NCBI GenBank assembly: GCA_024698045.1
Contig: JAILRS010000034.1
Span: 1 to 34,116 of the forward strand
Source: Selenomonadaceae bacterium
Lineage (GTDB): Bacteria > Bacillota > Negativicutes > Selenomonadales > Selenomonadaceae
DNA: 34,116 nt
Direction: 5' to 3'
Below are positions 30,300-34,116 of the stretch, one piece after another; the stretch's first letter is position 1; each line of letters starts with the position of its first letter. A program made the position numbers and the translations under genes. The notes under the pieces were generated by a model. The model did not search any database. It saw nothing but the letters and a program-made list of their open reading frames with translations, and was not told the DNA's origin.

Positions 30300-31754
30300 T
30301 TAATCATCATTAATTTTTGTGACGTCGGAAGTATTGAAAACAGACATTGCTTCGGCAAGGTTACTCCTTTCGGGTTCGCCCATGCCGTTCAATATCGGCG
30401 GCGGCATATTTGGATTCACATCAGACGAAATTTTTATCGCGCGCCCCGCAATTCGTTCAAATATCTGCTCGACGTCTTTTTTGTCACCCTCGAAAAGAGA
30501 GGCAAATGTTTTGGATTTAAATGTTAAAGTCAAAACACCATCGGAGAAACTTGTAACTGCGGCATTTTTCAATATCGGATAATATACTTTGCCCTCCGAA
30601 GAGTTTGTCACATCATAAAAAATTTTTTTGCCCTCGTCAAGGTTGCTGACTGTGGCAGAAGTTTGCGCCTTTACAATCGGTGTCGACACTGTAAAATTCT
30701 GCGCAGGTGCCGCCAATTTCATCAACGTCATTTCTAAAATTATATCGGGAATGCCCGAGCCGTTCATTTCACCTGTCGCCTTGCGCAAAGCCTCAATCAT
30801 CCTATCGAATTCGGGGAAATCTTTTTCGTTCGTGCCGAGATTTTCAAATTCAATATCGCGCAAATGAGTTATCAGAGATTCCGCGATAACGTTCGCCGCC
30901 AACCCGGAGCGAAAAGCTTTGACAAGTCCGTTACCGGTTGCTGTCCTGTCGCGCATTTTTACCGCCGCGATTATTTCGTCAAGACTTTCGTTCGATATCA
31001 GCCCCAATGTTTCGTTGACGTCGTCGAGTGTAATTTCTTTGTCCGCCATCGCGTAACACTGATCCAAATAAGTTAGAGCGTCGCGCATTGAACCTTCGGC
31101 AAGTCGTGCGATTTTTTTTGCCGCATCTTCGTGCAAATCAACCTTCAATCTTCTCGCCAAAGTTTGAATATAAGTTGCTATAGTTGTCTGCGGAATCAAG
31201 CGGAAATTTAAAACTTGACAGCGTGAACGGATTGTCATGGGTACTTTGTTCAATTCGGTCGTCGCCAAAAAAAATGCTACGTTCGGCGGCGGCTCCTCGA
31301 TTAATTTCAAAATTGAATTGACTGCCTCGAAAGAAAGCATGTGGACTTCGTCGATGATGAAAGTTTTTACGCGCGAACGCAACGGTGCAAGATAAGCCGT
31401 CGACAAAAGCCGCGTGACATCTTCAACCGAACGATTTGATGCCGCGTCAAATTCAACGTTATCCGGCGACGAATCGAAATTCTTACAGGATTCGCATTTG
31501 TTGCAAGGTACTTCCTTTTTGTCGAGCGGTCTGCCCGATAATTGCGCCTCGTGTACTCTTTCGCAATTCATAGCTTTGGATAGTAATCGCGCCGTCGAAG
31601 TTTTACCTGTGCCGCGCGTACCTACCAACAAGTATGCATGCGATAATCTTTCATTCGATATCGCCCGTGTCAACGCATTGGCTATATGTTCCTGCCCGAT
31701 GAGTTGCGACAGTGTTTTCGGTCTGCCGCGTGTATATAATGCCTCGTATGCCAT
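30300..31754 (-). CDS. dnaX: DNA polymerase III subunit gamma/tau
   Basis: A 484-residue clamp-loader ATPase of the replisome. Domain I has YTRGRPKTLSQLIGQEHI, Walker A VGTRGTGKTSTAR (about 44-56), the zinc-binding Cys cluster CNKCESCKNF (about 85-94), Walker B FIIDEVHML, the sensor-1/SRC motif TIRSRCQV and sensor-2 GSMRDAL. Domain III ends near residue 350. The remaining tau-like part is short (about 130 residues) compared with E. coli tau. An A7-T6 run at 30617-30629 lies near codon 376, where both alternative frames stop within a few codons; a gamma-like product is possible but unproven. The start at ATG 31754 has GGAGG 10 bases upstream, with a strong promoter. Confidence 0.97.
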   Translation of the reverse strand: MAYEALYTRGRPKTLSQLIGQEHIANALTRAISNERLSHAYLLVGTRGTGKTSTARLLSKAMNCERVHEAQLSGRPLDKKEVPCNKCESCKNFDSSPDNVEFDAASNRSVEDVTRLLSTAYLAPLRSRVKTFIIDEVHMLSFEAVNSILKLIEEPPPNVAFFLATTELNKVPMTIRSRCQVLNFRLIPQTTIATYIQTLARRLKVDLHEDAAKKIARLAEGSMRDALTYLDQCYAMADKEITLDDVNETLGLISNESLDEIIAAVKMRDRTATGNGLVKAFRSGLAANVIAESLITHLRDIEFENLGTNEKDFPEFDRMIEALRKATGEMNGSGIPDIILEMTLMKLAAPAQNFTVSTPIVKAQTSATVSNLDEGKKIFYDVTNSSEGKVYYPILKNAAVTSFSDGVLTLTFKSKTFASLFEGDKKDVEQIFERIAGRAIKISSDVNPNMPPPILNGMGEPERSNLAEAMSVFNTSDVTKINDD

Positions 31755-31798
31755 GAAATTTTTCCTCCGCACATTATTTACATTTCATTTACGGGAAA

Positions 31799-31827
31799 AT
31801 TTTAGCGAAGAGATTTTAAACCGTCAA
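31799..31827 (-). promoter_or_regulatory. Strong promoter for dnaX-ybaB-recR
   Basis: On the minus strand TTGACG (31827-31822), 17 bases, TAAAAT (31804-31799). The start point lies near 31792, giving a leader of about 38 bases. A second -35-like TTGACT lies 18 bases further upstream. Confidence 0.75.
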
Positions 31828-31839
31828 GCAAGTTGCAAG

Positions 31840-32517
31840 TCAAACGAAACAGGCATAGACGGCAAGAGTACCGCGGCGAACGTACACCGAAATTTTATCG
31901 GCATCAGCGCGATTGCTTGTAGCGTTCGGAAATTTTTGAGTCAAAGTAGCGTCGGCAAGTTCCCAATGTAAATTTTTCGTCGTGACCCCTTCGCAAATAT
32001 CGGTCATGGGTAGGAGCGATACCGCAAGAGGTTTGCGATTAAATTTTATCTCGGTACCTTCGCCGCCCTTGACGTAGCAAATAATTTCGTGTTCGTCCGC
32101 CAAATAAATTTTCCGATTGTCCGCCGCGCAGGTCAGCACCGTATTATATAAGTGATCCAATCTGCCGCCGAAGCAACCGGTAAGCAATGCAACATGTTCG
32201 CCGAAAATTTCCGCCGCACGATGTAAAGCTAACTGCGTATCGGTAAAATCTTTGTCGACGGGATAAGTTTCAACGTGAATATTTTTTCCGCGCGCCCAAT
32301 CAACTTCGGAAGTCTTCGCACTGTCGAAATCGCCGATTAAAATATCGGGAATCAAATTGCACGCGCGACAAATTTCTATTCCCTTGTCGACGCAAAAAAT
32401 TTTCCGCCCGATTGCCGCCGATTTTAACCAATCAATTTTGGGAGCGCGGCCGCCCGTCACGAATAAAATTTCCCGTAAATCTTTTGCTCCGATTATTTCG
32501 CATTGCGGTAATATCAT
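31840..32517 (-). CDS. thiN: Thiamine pyrophosphokinase
   Basis: A 225-residue cytoplasmic enzyme that converts thiamine and ATP to thiamine pyrophosphate. The N-terminal Rossmann-like part has VTGGRAP, CVDKGIEICR and the Mg/ATP site IPDILIGDFDS (about 65-75). YPVDKDFTDTQLALHRA (about 93-110) carries the conserved K-D-x-T-D-x-E/Q motif, followed by TGCFGGRLDHLYNT (about 122-135). The C-terminal thiamine-binding beta sandwich includes SLLPMT and GVTTKNLHWEL. The start is among three consecutive ATGs (32523, 32520, 32517); 32517 has the best spacing to GGAGT. No thiamine riboswitch motif was seen upstream. It is followed by the dnaX promoter. Confidence 0.93.
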   Translation of the reverse strand: MILPQCEIIGAKDLREILFVTGGRAPKIDWLKSAAIGRKIFCVDKGIEICRACNLIPDILIGDFDSAKTSEVDWARGKNIHVETYPVDKDFTDTQLALHRAAEIFGEHVALLTGCFGGRLDHLYNTVLTCAADNRKIYLADEHEIICYVKGGEGTEIKFNRKPLAVSLLPMTDICEGVTTKNLHWELADATLTQKFPNATSNRADADKISVYVRRGTLAVYACFV

Positions 32518-32569
32518 CATCATCACTCCGAAAAAATTTTCCGTCCGCCCACATTTCGACGGCATCTTC

Positions 32570-32578
32570 ATTCTAGCA
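32570..32578 (-). promoter_or_regulatory. Extended -10 promoter for thiamine pyrophosphokinase
   Basis: On the minus strand TGCTAGAAT: TGn followed by TAGAAT, giving a leader of about 46 bases. The -35 is weak. Confidence 0.4.
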
Positions 32579-32644
32579 GGAAAATCGTAGCGATAACAGA
32601 ATCAACTACAGAATAAAAATTTTTGATTGGATTGCGAACGGAAT

Positions 32645-33757
32645 ATGAAAATTTTAGTTATAAACTTAATGCATTTGGGAGATTTAATGTTAGTGACGCC
32701 CGTGTTGACGACGTTGAGAAAAAATTTCCCCGAAGCACATTTGGCATTACTTGCCGATAAAAAACTTGCGGATCTCGTACAATACAACAAAAATCTCGAC
32801 GAATGTATTTTGATTGACAAGAAGGGCGTCGACAATCATTTGCCATCGTTCCTGAGATTTATCGGCAAGATTCGCGCGAAGAAATTCGATTTGGTTATCA
32901 ACCTGCACCGTAACGAACGAGCAAGTGCATTGGCGGCCTTTAGCGGCGCAAAAAAAATCGTCGGCTATTCAAAACCGGGTTTTGCGCTCATGTTTACCAA
33001 AGTCCTGCCGAATTTAAAGGCGGTCAAACATCAAATTCATTCGCACTTTGACGTACTGCAACAAGCTTGCGGCGTAGAAAAAATTTACGATAACGGATTG
33101 GAAATGTGGATACCCGAAGATACCGAACGTGAGGCAGAAAAAATTTTCCGCGAAAATTACGGTGAGGGCGTAAAGGTTGTCGCGTTTAATATCGGTGCAA
33201 GTTGGTTAACTAAACGCTGGCTTGATTCCTATTTCGCCGAATGCGCAGATATTTTGATTGAACGCGGCTACGGCATTGCATTTTTGGGCGGCACAATGGA
33301 TTTGGAAATCGTTGACGGTTGTATCGCGAAGATGAAACATAAGGACAGTGAACGACTGAAAATTTTCACGGGAAAATTTTCGCTGGCATTGCTTGCCGGT
33401 TTTCTCGATAATTGCGTCCTGTTTTTGACTACGGATTCGGGGCCTATGCATATCGGCGTTGCGCGAAATATTCCGATTGTCACGATGTTCGGCTCTTCGC
33501 CCGTACCGGGGTTTTATCCCTACGACGCCAAAGATATTTTGATTAAAACGCCCGAGCCCTGTCATCCTTGCGGCGTTCACGTTTGCCCGAAGAAAGGCGA
33601 CGATAATCTCGCCTGTATGAAAAAAATTCCCGTGTCTGTCGTGATGAAGTATGTTGACGAGCTTTTGAAAAATTACGGACAGCCTGCCAAAGAAATTCCG
33701 CGCGTGCCCAATGCCTACGAGTGTCGCGTTATAGATTTGGCGAAGGTACCCGAATAA
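32645..33757 (+). CDS. Glycosyltransferase family 9 (heptosyltransferase-like)
   Basis: A 370-residue GT-B fold transferase of the ADP-heptose:LPS heptosyltransferase type, acting at the cytoplasmic side on lipid A-core. The N-terminus MKILVINLMHLGDLMLVTPV, the helix LRKNFPEAHLALLAD and FDLVINLHRNERAS are standard. In the C-terminal half, FNIGASWLTKRW carries the conserved Lys of the nucleotide-sugar site. TTDSGPMHIGVARNIPIV and VTMFGSS follow, then a Cys-rich end (PCHPCGVHVCPKK and LACMKKI) shared with many GT9 proteins. The start at ATG 32645 has only a weak ribosome site (CGGAAT). It overlaps the start of the following gene (TAATG). It supports the presence of LPS in this organism. Confidence 0.92.
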   Translation: MKILVINLMHLGDLMLVTPVLTTLRKNFPEAHLALLADKKLADLVQYNKNLDECILIDKKGVDNHLPSFLRFIGKIRAKKFDLVINLHRNERASALAAFSGAKKIVGYSKPGFALMFTKVLPNLKAVKHQIHSHFDVLQQACGVEKIYDNGLEMWIPEDTEREAEKIFRENYGEGVKVVAFNIGASWLTKRWLDSYFAECADILIERGYGIAFLGGTMDLEIVDGCIAKMKHKDSERLKIFTGKFSLALLAGFLDNCVLFLTTDSGPMHIGVARNIPIVTMFGSSPVPGFYPYDAKDILIKTPEPCHPCGVHVCPKKGDDNLACMKKIPVSVVMKYVDELLKNYGQPAKEIPRVPNAYECRVIDLAKVPE

Positions 33758-34116
33758 TGTTGGGCGGTAAATTTTTTACGAAGGTCGCGAATTTTTTCCG
33801 TACGGATGTAAGCGAAATTATCGGCGCGTTTTTCTACGGCGGTAAATTGTTTCTCCTGCGCATGACGGATAAAATTGACAGCGTAGAGATTGACGTCAAA
33901 GGAAACGAACCGGAAAATCTCGCCGAAAAAATTTCAGCGATTTGTAAAGAACGCGGCTGGAAAACTTCGGCAATCGGTTTCTGCATGCAAGATGATGATG
34001 TCGTCACTTACCAAACCGCAGTAGATAATATTCCCGAAAAAGAAATTGCCGCGTTCGTCAAAAGTTGGGCGGTAATGCAGAGCGGCGAAGATGCTGTGTA
34101 TTCGTTCACGAAAGTC
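33757..34116 (+). CDS. N-terminal part of an uncharacterised, possibly PilM-like protein (cut by window end)
   Basis: The frame is open for 120 codons from ATG 33757, which overlaps the GT9 stop by one base (TAATG), to the window edge with no stop. The visible part begins MLGGKFFTKVANFFRTDVSE and continues with IIGAFFYGGKLFLLRMTDKID, then KISAICKERGWKT, IGFCMQDDDVVTYQTAV and IPEKEIAAFVKSWAV. The plan (a strand pair with GKLFLLRM, a Gln-Asp-rich strand, then I-P-E-K-E-I-x-x-x-V-K-x-W) is reminiscent of the actin-like PilM/ComGL-type proteins of type IV pilus systems, where I-P-x-x-E-I-x-x-A precedes the W-E segment. This is a weak resemblance. The next genes, outside the window, would decide. 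Confidence 0.6.
   Translation, partial: MLGGKFFTKVANFFRTDVSEIIGAFFYGGKLFLLRMTDKIDSVEIDVKGNEPENLAEKISAICKERGWKTSAIGFCMQDDDVVTYQTAVDNIPEKEIAAFVKSWAVMQSGEDAVYSFTKV

Noticed and set aside
29880..30527. Plus-strand open frame of 215 codons opposite ybaB and dnaX
   Set aside because: It is antisense to two well-identified genes, and its Pro/Ser/Ala-rich start is the complement of the Gly-rich YbaB tail.
32518..32644. Possible thiamine pyrophosphate riboswitch upstream of thiamine pyrophosphokinase
   Set aside because: No CUGAGA-type conserved segment or suitable paired helices were seen on the minus strand; only an extended -10 and a simple leader are visible.
1..34116. Very frequent AAAATTTT-like stretches as a possible uptake or binding signal
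   Set aside because: They occur mainly in coding sequence as Lys/Asn codons followed by Ile/Phe/Leu codons and in AT-rich gaps, without fixed flanks; ordinary codon bias explains them.
1..34116. CRISPR arrays, tRNA or rRNA genes, insertion sequences
   Set aside because: No regularly spaced short repeats, no tRNA-like cloverleaf with a CCA end, no rRNA-like stretch and no transposase frame were found on reading both strands.

Overview
The window looks like chromosome from an anaerobic, diderm member of the Bacillota, most likely a Negativicutes (Selenomonas-like) bacterium. This is inferred from gene content. Genes typical of clostridia and other Bacillota (class III fructose-1,6-bisphosphatase, a SCIFF cysteine peptide, CsaB pyruvyl transferase, ECF T component next to truA, an NrdD-tail-like small protein) sit beside genes expected only with an LPS outer membrane (O-antigen ligase-like protein, heptosyltransferase-like GT9). 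Ni-Fe hydrogenase maturation genes fit an anaerobic, hydrogen-handling lifestyle. Coding density is high. I see no rRNA, tRNA, CRISPR array, prophage or insertion sequence.

Layout. 1-6.4 kb: a two-domain protein of unknown function, an LPP20-like exported protein, a short RNase E/G that lacks its usual C-terminus, a 95-residue protein carrying a glycyl-radical-like tail, an MscS channel, a GNAT acetyltransferase and an in-frame double flavodoxin. 6.4-11 kb (minus strand): fbp, a polysaccharide deacetylase, a GT2 glycosyltransferase and ispA in one row. 11.2-12.2 kb (plus): csaB. 12.3-15.9 kb (minus): a sugar acetyltransferase, hypA, hypB, a hydrogenase maturation protease, hisA and hisF, tightly packed with several overlapping stops and starts. 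15.9-20.8 kb (plus): a DUF4422 glycosyltransferase, ecfT, truA, a SIMPL-domain protein and an unknown protein. 20.8-23.5 kb (minus): an ABC ATPase, an O-antigen ligase-like protein and rnc. 23.7-25.9 kb (plus): a LysR regulator, a long-chain polyprenyl diphosphate synthase and a SCIFF peptide. 25.9-29.1 kb (minus): a solitary DUF262/DUF1524 protein and a transglutaminase-like lipoprotein, both with long non-coding upstream regions. 29.3-32.5 kb (minus): thiamine pyrophosphokinase, then the classical dnaX-ybaB-recR group. 32.6 kb to the end (plus): a GT9 glycosyltransferase and the start of a further gene, possibly pilM-like, cut by the window edge.

How they work together. One theme is the cell envelope: isoprenoid carrier supply (ispA, long-chain synthase), glycan assembly (two GT families, DUF4422, csaB, deacetylase, O-antigen ligase) and channel or lipoprotein functions. 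A second is anaerobic metabolism: hydrogenase maturation, flavodoxin, the NrdD-like tail and SCIFF. A third is housekeeping: DNA replication and repair, RNA processing, histidine and thiamine cofactor synthesis.

The most interesting observations are the stand-alone NrdD-like glycyl-radical tail protein, the flavodoxin tandem duplication that kept its internal ribosome site, the SCIFF peptide with no adjacent maturase and a hairpin between its Shine-Dalgarno sequence and start, the solitary DUF262 protein beside a perfect palindrome, the truncated RNase G, and a recurring GTG-N6-TTG start arrangement that will mislead gene callers.
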